Part shown: piece after piece, positions 40,137 through 49,911 of the stretch
Numbering within the stretch: position 1 is the stretch's first letter
Layout: each line of letters begins with the position of its first letter
Assembly (NCBI RefSeq): GCF_001856665.1
Contig: NZ_CP017781.1
Span: 2,551,001 to 2,615,000, forward strand
DNA from: Rhodobacter xanthinilyticus
Lineage (GTDB): Bacteria > Pseudomonadota > Alphaproteobacteria > Rhodobacterales > Rhodobacteraceae
Length of the DNA: 64,000 nt
Direction: 5' to 3'
Notes under the pieces: model-generated
What the model was told of the DNA's origin: nothing
What the model saw: only the letters and a program-made list of their open reading frames with translations
The model's database searches: none
Made by a program: the position numbers and the translations under genes

Positions 40137-40817
40137 CTACCGTGGCCTAATTTTGCACCGCCGTTTCCAGATCTTTGCGGCGGGGCCAATCAGGATCGGA
40201 TCAAGCAAACCCTCGTCGCGGACCTCAACCGCCCCCAGGATCGCGGATTTCGAACAGGGATGCACCACCGCCGCCCTGACCGGCGGCAGCGCGCGGGCCT
40301 CTTCGACAAAGCCCTGCCAGCGCCCTTTCGGCAAGATCACCGCCTCGGGGAGGTTTCCTGGTACCCAGGTCAGTTGCTCAAGCGGTGCCAGCACCAGCGC
40401 CTCGCCCGAAAGCACCACCTCGCCCAGTTGATTGCGGGCGGTGGTCGCAAGGCGGACACGGTTCTTGCCTTCGATCAACTCGATCACTTCAACCTCGGCA
40501 GTCACGGTGTCGCCGGGAGAGACCGGCTTTTGAAAGCGAACCTGCTGGTCTAGATAGATAGTTCCCGGCCCGGGCAGGCGGGTGCCCAGCACCGCCGAGA
40601 TCAGTGCCGCTGTCCACATGCCATGGATCACCACATGGCCAAAAGGCCCATGCGCGGCGAAGTTGGCATCCAGATGGGCTGGGTTCGCATCGCCGGAAAC
40701 GGCGGCGAACAGCTCGATATCCTCGGGGCCGACATGACGGCTGAGACTGGCGTGGTCGCCGATTTTCATCTGATGAAACAGGTGGTTGGTGAGGCTCTGG
40801 GCAGGGGCGTTCATCAT
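40137..40817 (-). pseudogene. MaoC hydratase-phosphate acetyltransferase bifunctional gene, cut by IS copy A
   Basis: The native part runs from ATG 40817 to about 40170 (216 codons). The first 150 residues are a MaoC-type (R)-hydratase (FAAVSGDANPAHLD, then HGPFGHVVIHGMW). The start of a Pta/Ptb domain follows (KSAILGAVEVRDEGLLDPILIGP) and is then cut. The frame continues ten codons into the IS and stops. The phosphotransacetylase catalytic region is lost. The start lies two bases from the phaC stop, so the two formed one operon. Confidence 0.85.
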
Positions 40818-40818
40818 A

Positions 40819-42438
40819 TCACCTTTGAAAGACGTAAGTGCCGGGTGCATCTTCCAGCGCCTTTCCCATGGCGGGCGGCGCGGCGGGTGCAGAGGAATGC
40901 GCGGCCAGCCAGGCCTGCCACGGTGTCCACCAGGAGCCCTCCGTTGTGGAGTTGGCGTCAGCCCAGGTTTCCGGCGGCAAAAGTGCATCCCCATGGGTTC
41001 GGGTGGCCAGCCGGTAACGGCGGCGCGGATGGCCGGGTGGCGAGACGATGCCGGCATTATGTCCGCCCGATGTCAGCGCGAAGGTCACATCGCAATCAGT
41101 AAACTGGTGGATCTTATAGACCGATTTCCACGGTGCGACGTGATCGCGTTCGGTTCCGACCGCAAAAGCCGGTACGCGGATATTCTGCAGCAGCACCGTC
41201 TTGCCCCCCGCAGCGAAACGGCCTGAGGAAAGCTCGTTCTCGAGATAAAGCTTACGCAGATACTCGGCATGCATGCGGTAAGGCATGCGGGTGCTGTCGG
41301 CGTTCCAGGCCATGAGATCATTCATCGCCGTCCGCTCGCCCATCAGGTAATCATGCACCATCCGCGACCAGATGAGGTCATTCGACCGCAACAGTTGAAA
41401 CGCCCCGGCCATCTGATCGGCGGAAAGATAACCCCGGTTCCACATCATGCTTTCAAGGAAATGTAGCTGGCTCGGATCGATGAACAGCGCAAGTTCCCCA
41501 GGCTCGGTGAAATCCACCTGAGCGGCGAGCAGCGTCAGCGAGGCGAGGCGGTCATCGCCCTCGCCGGCCATCGCGGCTGCCGCAATCGACAAGAGCGTGC
41601 CGCCCAGGCAGTAGCCGGTGGCATGGATCTTCTGGTCGGGCACCAGGCGGCTGATTTCATCCAGCGCTGCCATCGTCCCTTGTAGCCGGTAATCTTCCAA
41701 CGTCAGATCACGGTCTTCCGCGCCGGGATTGCGCCAAGAGATCGCAAAAACCGTATGGCCCTGGGCCACCAGCCAGCGGATCAGGGAATTCTCGGGGCTC
41801 AGGTCGAGGATGTAATATTTCATGATCCAGGCCGGGATGATCAGTACCGGCTCAGGATGCACGGTTTCGGTCACGGGCGCGTATTGGATCAGCTCGATCA
41901 GATGATTGCGGAAGATCACCTTGCCCGGCGTCACCGCCACATCGCGGCCCGGCGTAAAAGCTTCGACCCCTTCGGGCGGTTCCTGACTGATCTGGCGGGT
42001 CGCGTCCTGCAGCCAGTTCTGCCAGCCCTTCACCAGGTTCATGCCGCCCGTGGACCAGGTCCGTGCCAATACTTCGGGATTGGTGAATGGGTTGTTCGAG
42101 GGGGAAAACACGTCGAGCATCTGCTTCGCGGCAAAGGACACCACATCCTCGTGGTGTTTCGTGACGCCGGGTACCTCATGGGTGACGTTATGCAGCCATT
42201 GCTGTTGCAGCAGAAATGCCTGCGACATCCAGCTGAATGGCGGTTTTGCCCAGGCTTCATCTGCGAAACGGCGGTCCCCGGGCAAAGGCGTGATGACCGG
42301 GACGGCCTCTGGGTCCATCGCGGAAGACATGAGATGCGCCAACAGACGCTGCCATTTGCGCCCCGCCTTGACGCCGAGTTCCATCCGTTTGCCAGGTGCC
42401 TGGGCCAGATGAAAGATCCAGTCCGACCAGGCCAGCAT
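40819..42438 (-). CDS. phaC: PhaC, poly(3-hydroxyalkanoate) synthase (N-terminal frameshift likely)
   Basis: At least 539 residues of an alpha/beta-hydrolase-fold PHA synthase: the lipase-like box GYCLGGT with nucleophile Cys, VLIIPAWIMKYYILDLSPENSLI, an Asp in FAVGTERDHVAPWKS, and the catalytic His in TSGGHNAGI. It polymerises 3-hydroxyacyl-CoA onto PHA granules. The true start is probably ATG 42584 (GGAG nine bases upstream, MALPPKSDLPGASPAQAGEN), but that frame stops at 42465. Family-like sequence (WAFHAVDRIREALSAQLSGG) resumes one frame over from about 42528, so a single-base shift separates the ends. The catalytic part is intact. Confidence 0.85.
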   Translation of the reverse strand: MLAWSDWIFHLAQAPGKRMELGVKAGRKWQRLLAHLMSSAMDPEAVPVITPLPGDRRFADEAWAKPPFSWMSQAFLLQQQWLHNVTHEVPGVTKHHEDVVSFAAKQMLDVFSPSNNPFTNPEVLARTWSTGGMNLVKGWQNWLQDATRQISQEPPEGVEAFTPGRDVAVTPGKVIFRNHLIELIQYAPVTETVHPEPVLIIPAWIMKYYILDLSPENSLIRWLVAQGHTVFAISWRNPGAEDRDLTLEDYRLQGTMAALDEISRLVPDQKIHATGYCLGGTLLSIAAAAMAGEGDDRLASLTLLAAQVDFTEPGELALFIDPSQLHFLESMMWNRGYLSADQMAGAFQLLRSNDLIWSRMVHDYLMGERTAMNDLMAWNADSTRMPYRMHAEYLRKLYLENELSSGRFAAGGKTVLLQNIRVPAFAVGTERDHVAPWKSVYKIHQFTDCDVTFALTSGGHNAGIVSPPGHPRRRYRLATRTHGDALLPPETWADANSTTEGSWWTPWQAWLAAHSSAPAAPPAMGKALEDAPGTYVFQR

Positions 42439-42623
42439 CAACGAGCCCGGCGAGATGCCGCCGCTCAGTTGGGCTGAAAGCGCCTCGCGGATGCGATCAA
42501 CCGCGTGAAAGGCCCAATCCCAAGGTTTTCACCGGCCTGGGCCGGGGAAGCACCCGGTAGGTCTGATTTCGGCGGAAGTGCCATGCCGCGTCTCCACTTT
42601 GTTGTGTGAGGCTAACACATGAT

Positions 42624-42649
42624 GATCAACGTGCGTTGATCGAGATCAA
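42624..42649. promoter_or_regulatory. Perfect FNR/ANR box overlapping a second palindrome
   Basis: TTGATCGAGATCAA (42636-42649) is the exact FNR/ANR consensus TTGAT-N4-ATCAA. It overlaps a perfect palindrome GATCAACG-TG-CGTTGATC (42624-42641). It is centred 58 bp before the phaC ATG at 42584 and 72 bp before the small plus-strand ORF, so oxygen-dependent control of both directions is likely. Confidence 0.85.
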
Positions 42650-42714
42650 TAAATGTGAGGTTTGTTTTTCGCGCGTTCATTGTGTGCAAGTCCTTATCCA
42701 GGAGGCAAAGAAAA

Positions 42715-42846
42715 ATGAGCTGTCAAGCCACTGAAATAACCGCCGCAGGTCCGACAAGGGATCCGCTGAACCTGCTCCGGCAGATGCCTGACGCTGTGAG
42801 AAAAAACGCGCACCTCACCCCCCCGGATATGATAGGAGAGTTTTAG
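42715..42846 (+). CDS. Small ORF of unknown function (43 aa)
   Basis: Encodes a peptide beginning MSCQATEITAAGPTRDPLNLL and ending HLTPPDMIGEF. The support is a strong AGGAGG eight bases before the ATG and a perfect FNR box 72 bp upstream. No signal peptide or membrane segment is seen and I do not recognise the family. It could be a truncated gene: what follows to 43014 holds only a second short frame (42868-42966) without a ribosome site. Confidence 0.4.
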   Translation: MSCQATEITAAGPTRDPLNLLRQMPDAVRKNAHLTPPDMIGEF

Positions 42847-43014
42847 CCTCTTCCCCGAGACCGTCGATGAACAGACAAGGCTTTTTTCACTTTCTCGCCA
42901 TCGCCAATTCCCGGCTCGCGGCGTCGGCCATTATGAACGATTACTTGCGAAACAGCACGGAGTGAGGCTATGTGGCCATGGCCTGACTTCTGATGCTCAA
43001 GTCTGTCTGACATG

Positions 43015-44091
43015 TCATTCCGTCAATGCACCGCCAATCCCAGTAAATACACCGCCAACCTGGTTGAAAACGAAGGCCCCTGCCTGACGCATCCCGCCGA
43101 ATAGGGTATTGTTGTCCATCGCCCCGGCCTCACCGGAGAGAAGGCCGACATAGCGGCTATGGGCAGAATCGTTGGTTGTGATATCGGTGATATCCACAAT
43201 TCGGATCCCGGTCTCTACCGCGAGACGCTGGATAGCCGGATCATGCACGTCGGCAAGTCCTAGCCGCATCCGTCGAGCTGCCAGCCGCGACGAGAGTTTC
43301 AGTGCCGGGTCATCTGATGAGACGAGTACCGTGATCGGATGCTTCATCCGGCCCAAGGTCGCCATCTGGGCACGGAAGAGGTCGATATCGATGTCTGGTG
43401 CGGCCAGAACCAGCTCGATCCGGTCAAGAACGGCGCCTCGCCCGGCGAGGCGCAGCTGCACCAGCGTCTCCATCGTCAGCCGCGCACCCATGCTATGGGC
43501 GAGCACTGGTACAGGTTCGCTACTACGACGGTTCTTCGTCAGGAGCCCGAGCAGATCGGCGAGGGCTGCACGAGAGAAGTCTGAAGCATCGCGGTCGGCA
43601 AGATAGGCTCCCGCATTACCTGCCGAGGGCCAGGTGAAGAGCACCGGCGCACCCTCCAGATGGGCATCAACCGAAAGCTGCACGGCCCGATAGAGCGCCT
43701 CCTGATAGCGCGTGTTGAATCCGTGGATATAGAGCCCCACGCCCGAGCGCGGCAGTCGCCCGGCAAAACCCTCGCGGCTGAGCTCGGTCTGCTTGCGCAC
43801 GGTGAAATTCTTCGTGGCATCGCTGGCCCCATCGGGCCATTCGATCCGCCCCGGCTTATGGCCTGGCGGCACCGAGACCTCATATTCCAGCCAGTTCGGG
43901 CTGGTGGCGCGGGTTGCACCATAGGCACCGGGCGATTGCGCATCGGGTGCACGAGTTGTCACTGTCAGCACCTGCACGATGCGGGCACCTGCAGGCAGGG
44001 CCCCGTCATCGGGAGCCAGAACCTCGGGCCCCGGGCGTGTGTTGCAGGCAGCCAACACGAGAGTCAGAGTAAGCAGCAGGCGACTGAGCAT
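43015..44091 (-). CDS. Lipoprotein alpha/beta hydrolase (DUF900-type esterase)
   Basis: 358 residues. The lipoprotein signal MLSRLLLTLTLVLAAC has the lipobox LAAC. An alpha/beta-hydrolase core follows: GLYIHGFNTRYQEAL, PVLFTWPSAGNAGAYLADR, and a nucleophile elbow AHSMGA. This fits the DUF900 hydrolase family; the substrate is unknown. It follows the ABC permease gene by six bases, so it is probably the last gene of the exporter operon. Confidence 0.8.
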   Translation of the reverse strand: MLSRLLLTLTLVLAACNTRPGPEVLAPDDGALPAGARIVQVLTVTTRAPDAQSPGAYGATRATSPNWLEYEVSVPPGHKPGRIEWPDGASDATKNFTVRKQTELSREGFAGRLPRSGVGLYIHGFNTRYQEALYRAVQLSVDAHLEGAPVLFTWPSAGNAGAYLADRDASDFSRAALADLLGLLTKNRRSSEPVPVLAHSMGARLTMETLVQLRLAGRGAVLDRIELVLAAPDIDIDLFRAQMATLGRMKHPITVLVSSDDPALKLSSRLAARRMRLGLADVHDPAIQRLAVETGIRIVDITDITTNDSAHSRYVGLLSGEAGAMDNNTLFGGMRQAGAFVFNQVGGVFTGIGGALTE

Positions 44092-44097
44092 CTTGTA

Positions 44098-45210
44098 TTA
44101 CCGCAGGAATTTGCGGAATCGTATCAGCGCCAACCAGAACAGCGCCACTCCGATTGCCGCCAGCACCGTGAATTGCGGCCAGACCACATCCAGTCCTGCG
44201 CCCCGGAAGAGGATGGCTTGCGAGAGGATGATGAAATGCGTGTTCGGCGCGGCGAGCATGATGGTCTGGATGATCTCGGGCATGGACTCGCGCGGTGTCA
44301 TCGCACCCGACAGCACTTGCAGCGGCAAGAGTGCCATCATGAGGAGAAGCGCGAATTGCGGCATCGACCCGGCGATGGTGGCAAGGAAAATTCCAAGCCC
44401 CGTCATGGCGAAAACCATCAGCACCGCGCCCGCAAGAAACAGCACGACCGAGCCCTGCACCGGAACCGCCATCAGCGCCTGCACCACAACACTTAGCGAA
44501 AAGATCGACCCCAGCAGCACCACCAGCCCCATCGACCAGATCTTGGAAAACATGATCTCGGTCGGGGTGACGGGCATGACCAGCAGGTGCTCGACCGTGC
44601 CATGTTCCTTTTCGCGGATCAGCGCCGCGCCGGTCAGCACCAGCGACAGCATGGTGATCGACCGGATCACGGCGGAAATCGCGCCGAACCACTTCGGATC
44701 CAGCGAGGGATTATACCGCGCGCGGAGCGCCAGATCGACCGGCAGCGCGGTCTCGGCCCGGTAGCCCGCCACATATTCCGAAACCTCGGAGGACACGATC
44801 TGCTGGATATAGCCGCCGCCGGTGAAGGCCTGGCTCATCCTTGTCGCGTCGATATTCAGCTGGATCGCCGGGTTTTTTCCGGCCAGCACATCGCGCGCGA
44901 AATCCGGTGGGATGTTCAGCGCAAAAGTATCCAGCCCCTGATCCATCCGCCGATCCATCTCGGCCGTCGTGGTCATCTGCGGCTCGACAAAATAGGGCGG
45001 ATAAAAGGCCGAGGTGATGCGGGCGGAGAGATGCGACTGATCCTCATCCACGATCGAGATCGCGGCATTCGTCAGCGCCTCGGGCGAGACGTTCGCAGAG
45101 GTCCAGATCGAGAGCGAAAAGGAATAGACGATCAGCACCAGCATCACCGGATCGCGCCAGAGCCCGCGCAATTCCTTGACGCCCAGATTGAAGGTGTTGC
45201 GCAGGTTCAT
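44098..45210 (-). CDS. ABC-2 type transporter permease (YhhJ-like)
   Basis: 370 residues: an N-terminal helix (PVMLVLIVYSFSLSIW), a large extracytoplasmic domain, then a cluster of membrane helices (SITMLSLVLTGAALIREKEHGTVEHLLVMPVTPTEIMFSK; VFAMTGLGIFLATIAGS; LLMMALLPLQVLSGAMTPRESMP). The REKEHGTVEHLLVMP loop is typical of the ABC-2 family. It partners the RbbA-type protein encoded seven bases upstream. The exported substrate is unknown. Confidence 0.9.
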   Translation of the reverse strand: MNLRNTFNLGVKELRGLWRDPVMLVLIVYSFSLSIWTSANVSPEALTNAAISIVDEDQSHLSARITSAFYPPYFVEPQMTTTAEMDRRMDQGLDTFALNIPPDFARDVLAGKNPAIQLNIDATRMSQAFTGGGYIQQIVSSEVSEYVAGYRAETALPVDLALRARYNPSLDPKWFGAISAVIRSITMLSLVLTGAALIREKEHGTVEHLLVMPVTPTEIMFSKIWSMGLVVLLGSIFSLSVVVQALMAVPVQGSVVLFLAGAVLMVFAMTGLGIFLATIAGSMPQFALLLMMALLPLQVLSGAMTPRESMPEIIQTIMLAAPNTHFIILSQAILFRGAGLDVVWPQFTVLAAIGVALFWLALIRFRKFLR

Positions 45211-45217
45211 CCGCCCC

Positions 45218-47953
45218 TCACTTCGCCTGTTTTTCCAGGAAGGCCGCCGCCAGCCCGATAATCACCGGAATGGCGATGCCCATGGCCAGCATCGGCCCGG
45301 CCAGTTCCGCCATTCCGAAGGCCTTGGAGAAAGCCCCCCGCGCGGCGGTGATAAACCAGGTCGAGGGGTAGATCTCGCCCAGAACCCGACCAAAACCCGA
45401 CAGCGAAGAGACCGGGTCGATCAAACCCGAATAGCTGACCGCCGGGATCATCGTCAGCATGGCGGTCGCGAACAGCGCCGCGACCTGACTTGCGATGAAG
45501 ACCGACACCAGAAAACCAAGCGCCGTGGTCGCGGTGACATAGATCAGCGCCGAAAGGGTAAAGCCCAGAAAACTGCCGTTGAAGGGCACTGCGAAGAATG
45601 TGACCGCCATGGCCATCATCAGGAAGAAATTCAGCATGGCCAGCGCGATATAGGGCAGCTGTTTGCCAAGCAGAAATTCCAGCCGCGTCACCGGGGTGAC
45701 GTAGAAATTGATGATCGAGCCGAGTTCGCGTTCCCGCGCGACCGAGAGTGTCGTCAGGATCGCGGGGATCATCAGCAAAAGCAGCGGGATGATTGCGGGC
45801 ACCATCGCATTCAGGCTGCGCACATCGGGGTTGTAGCGGTAGCGCGTCACCAGCTCGAAACTGCCGCTGGTGGCTGCATCGCCGTAAAGCTCGCGCGCCT
45901 GGCGCAGGATCCAGTCGCCATGCATGCCCTGGACATAGCCCTGCACCGTATTGGCACGGGTGGGGTTGGCGCCATCAAACCAGGCCCCGACCTGAACAGT
46001 CCTGCCTGCCGCAATATCGGCGGCGAAACCGGGCGGGATCTCTATCGCCAGCGCCAACTCGCCCGACCGCATCCTCGCGTCGATCTCATCGTAGCTCGTC
46101 AGCGGCGGCTGCTCGATGAAATAGCGCGAGCCCGCGATATCGGCGATATAGCTGCGGCTGGTGGTGGACTGGTCACGGTCGAGCACGGCGAAACTCAGAT
46201 CCTCGACATCCATATTGATGCCCAGCCCGATCACGATCATCAGAAGAAGACTGCCGACCAGCGCCATGGTCAGCCGGATCGGGTCTCGCTGCAGCTGCAG
46301 GCTTTCCAGCTGCGAATAGCTGAGCAGCCGCCGCAGGCTGAAGCCGGATTGCGGCGCGGGATGCGCCACCTCGACTGGCGGGGCAGCCGGGGTCTCAGGC
46401 GGGGGTGCCGTCTCGCCAATCGCCTCTTCCAGATAGGCGATGAAGGCATCCTCCAGCGTGGCGCAGCCTTTGGTCTTGGTGATGCCCTCGGCGGTATCCG
46501 AGACCAGCACCTTGCCCGCATGCATCAGGCTGATGCGGTCGCACCATTCCGCCTCGTTCATGAAATGGGTCGAGACGAAGATCGTCACGCCATCCTTGCG
46601 CGACAGTTCCGCCAGAATACGCCAGAAGCCGTTCCTCGCCACCGGGTCGACGCCCGAGGTCGGCTCGTCAAGGATAAGGATCTCGGGCGCGTGGATCATC
46701 GCCACCGCCAGCGACAGACGCTGGCGAATGCCCAAGGGCAGCGCCTCGGGCAGGCTGTCGATAACATCGCCCAGATCAAAGCGGGCGATCATCTCGGACA
46801 CGCGTCCGGGGATCTTCTCCGCAGGCATATTGAAAAGCCGCGCATGCAGCTCAAGGTTCTGCCGCACCGTCAGCTCGGAATAGAGCGAGAAGGCCTGGGA
46901 CATGAAACCGACCCGACGACGCACGGCAAGGTCACTCGCATCGACCTCATGGCCGAAAAGCTTCGCACGGCCCTCGGTCGGCTCCAAAAGCCCCGTGAGC
47001 ATTTTCATCGTCGTTGTCTTGCCGCAGCCGTTCGAGCCGAGGAAGCCGAAAATCTCGCCCTTCGGTATGCGGAAGGACACGCTATCGACCGCAACGAAAT
47101 CACCAAAGCGCTGTGTCAGCCCCTCGGCCTCGATGGCGATCTCGCTGTTACCGCCCGCGCGCGGCGGGATCACCACGGCGCTGTCCTCGCCCCGGTCCTC
47201 TTCGGGCAACAACGCGATGAAGGCGGCGTCGAGGTTCTCCGCGCCGGTGCGCGACAAAAGATCCGCCGTGGTGCCGGTCGCCAGCACTCGGCCCGCATTC
47301 ATCGCGACCAGCCAGTCGAACCGCGCGGCTTCTTCCATATAGGCGGTGGCGGTAATCACGCTCATCTGCGGCCGCGTCACACGGATGCGGTCGATCAGAT
47401 CCCAGAATTGCCGCCGCGACAGCGGATCAACGCCGGTGGTCGGCTCGTCAAGGATCAGGAAATCCGGATCATGGATCAGCGCACAGCACAGCCCCAGCTT
47501 TTGCTTCATGCCGCCCGACAGCTTTGCCGCCGGCCGGGCGCGAAAGGGCGTCATCCCGGTCGCGGCCAGAAGATCGGCGATGCGGCGGTCGCGCTCGGCC
47601 TTGTTGTGGCCGAAAAGCGAGCCGAAGAAATCAAGGTTCTCCTCGACCGAAAGCGTCGGATAAAGGTTCTTCCCCAGCCCCTGCGGCATATAGGCGATGC
47701 GCGGGCAGACGCGATTGCGATGCGCCACATCGCGCATATCGCCGCCCAGAACCTCGACCTTGCCGTCCTGGATCACCCGCGCACCGGCCAGCAGGGACAA
47801 AAGGCTCGACTTCCCGACCCCGTCCGGACCGATCAGCCCGACCATGCGGCCCGAAGGGATTTCCAGCGTCACATCATCCAGCGCCGTGACCTTGCCGTAG
47901 CGCAGTGTCAGGCCGGAAACTCCGGCGACAGGACCAGAAGCGGGACCGGTCAT
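45218..47953 (-). CDS. rbbA: RbbA-like fused ABC ATPase-ATPase-permease
   Basis: 911 residues. Two nucleotide-binding domains come first: Walker [10 protein letters not shown] with signature LSGGMKQK and Walker [11 protein letters not shown]; then GSNGCGKTT with LGIRQRLSL and [10 protein letters not shown]. An ABC-2 permease half follows ([52 protein letters not shown]). The second signature is degenerate (LGIRQ instead of LSGGQ). This three-part layout is that of RbbA/YhiH. It overlaps the HlyD gene stop by four bases. Confidence 0.93.
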   Translation of the reverse strand: MTGPASGPVAGVSGLTLRYGKVTALDDVTLEIPSGRMVGLIGPDGVGKSSLLSLLAGARVIQDGKVEVLGGDMRDVAHRNRVCPRIAYMPQGLGKNLYPTLSVEENLDFFGSLFGHNKAERDRRIADLLAATGMTPFRARPAAKLSGGMKQKLGLCCALIHDPDFLILDEPTTGVDPLSRRQFWDLIDRIRVTRPQMSVITATAYMEEAARFDWLVAMNAGRVLATGTTADLLSRTGAENLDAAFIALLPEEDRGEDSAVVIPPRAGGNSEIAIEAEGLTQRFGDFVAVDSVSFRIPKGEIFGFLGSNGCGKTTTMKMLTGLLEPTEGRAKLFGHEVDASDLAVRRRVGFMSQAFSLYSELTVRQNLELHARLFNMPAEKIPGRVSEMIARFDLGDVIDSLPEALPLGIRQRLSLAVAMIHAPEILILDEPTSGVDPVARNGFWRILAELSRKDGVTIFVSTHFMNEAEWCDRISLMHAGKVLVSDTAEGITKTKGCATLEDAFIAYLEEAIGETAPPPETPAAPPVEVAHPAPQSGFSLRRLLSYSQLESLQLQRDPIRLTMALVGSLLLMIVIGLGINMDVEDLSFAVLDRDQSTTSRSYIADIAGSRYFIEQPPLTSYDEIDARMRSGELALAIEIPPGFAADIAAGRTVQVGAWFDGANPTRANTVQGYVQGMHGDWILRQARELYGDAATSGSFELVTRYRYNPDVRSLNAMVPAIIPLLLLMIPAILTTLSVARERELGSIINFYVTPVTRLEFLLGKQLPYIALAMLNFFLMMAMAVTFFAVPFNGSFLGFTLSALIYVTATTALGFLVSVFIASQVAALFATAMLTMIPAVSYSGLIDPVSSLSGFGRVLGEIYPSTWFITAARGAFSKAFGMAELAGPMLAMGIAIPVIIGLAAAFLEKQAK

Positions 47954-49017
47954 TTCACGACATTTGCAAGAAAGTCGGGCCAGGCGGTATTGGGGTCAAG
48001 CCGCAGATAAGCCATGCCCGGCAGGCCGGTTTTGACATATTCGATATGGCGGGCCAGCAGCTCCGGATCGATGCGGGCACGAACGCGGAACATCAGCTTC
48101 TCGCGCTCATCGGCGGTCTCGACCGTCTTCGGTGTGAACTGCGCCACATCGGCAACGTAGGAGACCGTGGCCGGGATCACCAGCTCCTGCGCTGCATCCA
48201 TCACGAGGCGTACCTCGGATCCCACCTGCACCCTGCCAACCTGCGAGGTCGGCAGGAAGACCGTCATATAGACATCGCCCAGATCGACAAGGCTGAGGAT
48301 ACGTCCGCCCGAGCCGACGATCTCACCCTCTTGCGCGATACGATACTGGATGCGGCCAGAGCGCGGCGCTTTCAGCGTGGCATCGTCCAGCGTGGCCTGG
48401 ATCGCATCGATCGAAGCCTTTGCCGCATCTACGGCGGCACCTGCATCAACGACCTGAGCCTCGGCGCTGCTCACCCCGGCCAGCGCCGCTGCATGGCTTG
48501 CTTCTGCCGAAGCCACCCCTGCACGGGCCTGGGCGTCACGGGCACGATCATCATCGAGCACCTGCTGCGAAATCGCGTTGGATCTGACCAGCTGCTCAGA
48601 GCGCGCCAGCCGCAGTGCGGCGGCTTCGGCAACCGACGCCGCCTGATCAACCGCTGCCAGCGCCGCGCGTTCCTGCGCCTCTGCCTGAGCCACCAGCGCC
48701 TTTGCGGTCTCGACACCGATCTCGGCCCGGGCAAGCTGCGCCTCGGACTGGCGTTTCTGCGCGTTCAGCTGAACGACGTCCATCTGAACCAGAACATCGC
48801 CGGCCTTGACCAGATCACCCTCAGCTGCATTGATTGCAGCGATCCGCCCGCCGGTCAGTGCCGCGATATCGACCTCCGTTGCCTCGATCCGACCATTGGC
48901 ACTGGTAAAACCTGTCGGCAGACCCGCAGGCTGCAGCCGGTTCCAGGTCAACCACCCAAGTGCAGCTACAACGGCGAGGCCGCCCAGAATGATGGTGTTC
49001 CTGCTCGGTTTTGCCAT
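47950..49017 (-). CDS. HlyD-family membrane fusion protein (YhiI-like)
   Basis: 355 residues: one N-terminal membrane anchor ([18 protein letters not shown]), a lipoyl-like half ([39 protein letters not shown]), a long coiled-coil rich in Ala/Glu/Gln, and the second lipoyl/beta-barrel part ([40 protein letters not shown]). It bridges the inner-membrane ABC complex to an outer-membrane channel. It is the first gene of the exporter operon and is divergent from tetR. Confidence 0.92.
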   Translation of the reverse strand: MAKPSRNTIILGGLAVVAALGWLTWNRLQPAGLPTGFTSANGRIEATEVDIAALTGGRIAAINAAEGDLVKAGDVLVQMDVVQLNAQKRQSEAQLARAEIGVETAKALVAQAEAQERAALAAVDQAASVAEAAALRLARSEQLVRSNAISQQVLDDDRARDAQARAGVASAEASHAAALAGVSSAEAQVVDAGAAVDAAKASIDAIQATLDDATLKAPRSGRIQYRIAQEGEIVGSGGRILSLVDLGDVYMTVFLPTSQVGRVQVGSEVRLVMDAAQELVIPATVSYVADVAQFTPKTVETADEREKLMFRVRARIDPELLARHIEYVKTGLPGMAYLRLDPNTAWPDFLANVVK

Positions 49018-49044
49018 GACCCGCCTCTGATGATGTGCTGATAG

Positions 49045-49057
49045 ATACGTTGCGTAT
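49045..49057. promoter_or_regulatory. Candidate TetR operator
   Basis: The palindrome ATACG-TTG-CGTAT lies 28 bp upstream of the hlyD start in the hlyD/tetR divergent gap. The half-site TAGATACG occurs here and again at 49201-49208 just before tetR, which suggests autoregulated repression of both genes. Between them (49080-49200) the DNA is AT-rich and has no gene. Confidence 0.5.
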
Positions 49058-49212
49058 ATTCTTCTGCGGTTTTCACTTTACAGATTGCAGTTGTCAACAC
49101 TCGCTGACGCTGGAGAAATCCTATATTTTAAATACACATAAGTAAGCTGCCGATTGTTATCAGTCGATAAAACAGCTAAGCATAGCACCCTGATCTGAGC
49201 TAGATACGAAAT

Positions 49213-49911
49213 ATGTCATCGATCAGGGAACGACCACCAGTTGCATTTGTCAGGCACAGCGAACGAAACGAACAACGTATGCCCAGAACAGCGACATTAG
49301 CCAGCGGCACCGGCCGCAATTCGGGCCGCCAAAGTGGCAAAGAACGCATTTCGAATGCAGCGATGCTGCTTTTTGCCCGGATGCCTTATTGCGACACCAG
49401 TCTACGCGACATTGCGGCCGCCGCAGAGGTCGATGTGGCCTATGTCCATCGATCCTTCGGCTCCAAGGCAGAGATCTTTCGCCACGCGTTGGCGGCGCTT
49501 GATCCCTTGGATGACATCATGGTGGCGACAGATGGCCGCTCCATGATCTCCCGGCTCTGTGATCTGGCTTTCCTTCGCGATCCGCGGATACAGGAAGATG
49601 TACGCCCGCTACATCTGCTGATTCAATCCAGTCTCTGCAGCGAAGCGCGTGACATCATTGCGCAATTCATTGACACATCGCTTGCTCTCCCTCTGAGCAA
49701 GGCTTTCGGCTTTGAAAATCCGGGGCGAGCACATTTTGCTCTTAGCCTTTTGAGCGGATTTGTGACCCATCGTGCGGTGATGGGACCAGCAAACTTTCCG
49801 GGTATTCCCGAAGCAGATCAACGACGAATGCTCGAGACTGCACTGACCAATGCAATGTGTGACACAGACGGGAGAAGCGGTCCTGTCGACAAGTCAGCCG
49901 ATATTGTATGA
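49213..49911 (+). CDS. TetR/AcrR-family regulator
   Basis: 232 residues. The HTH is ERISNAAMLLFARMPYCDTSLRDIAAAAEVDVAYVHRSFGSKAEIFRHAL; the C-terminal ligand domain is of the usual size. It is divergent from the hlyD-rbbA-permease-hydrolase operon and likely represses it. It is markedly less GC-rich than the nir/nor genes, which supports acquired origin. Met at 49279 is an alternative start. Confidence 0.88.
   Translation: MSSIRERPPVAFVRHSERNEQRMPRTATLASGTGRNSGRQSGKERISNAAMLLFARMPYCDTSLRDIAAAAEVDVAYVHRSFGSKAEIFRHALAALDPLDDIMVATDGRSMISRLCDLAFLRDPRIQEDVRPLHLLIQSSLCSEARDIIAQFIDTSLALPLSKAFGFENPGRAHFALSLLSGFVTHRAVMGPANFPGIPEADQRRMLETALTNAMCDTDGRSGPVDKSADIV

Larger units (their letters stand above)
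37637..40169 (-). mobile_element. IS21-family element, copy A (2533 bp)
   Basis: It is bounded by imperfect inverted repeats of about 28 bp (TGTCAACGGCGG... at the low end, complement of TGGAAACGGCGG... at the high end; both continue into AAAATT-GGCCAC) and encodes IstB and IstA on the minus strand. A second copy of the same length, with identical proteins, lies at 57397-59929 in the opposite orientation. The flanks (GGTAGG and GATCTT) do not match, so there is no target duplication. One side cuts a MaoC-Pta gene, the other a tRNA. Confidence 0.93.

Noticed and set aside
42868..42966. 32-codon plus-strand ORF (MNRQGFFHFLAIANS...)
   Set aside because: No ribosome site and no recognisable family; mentioned only as a possible continuation of a degraded gene.
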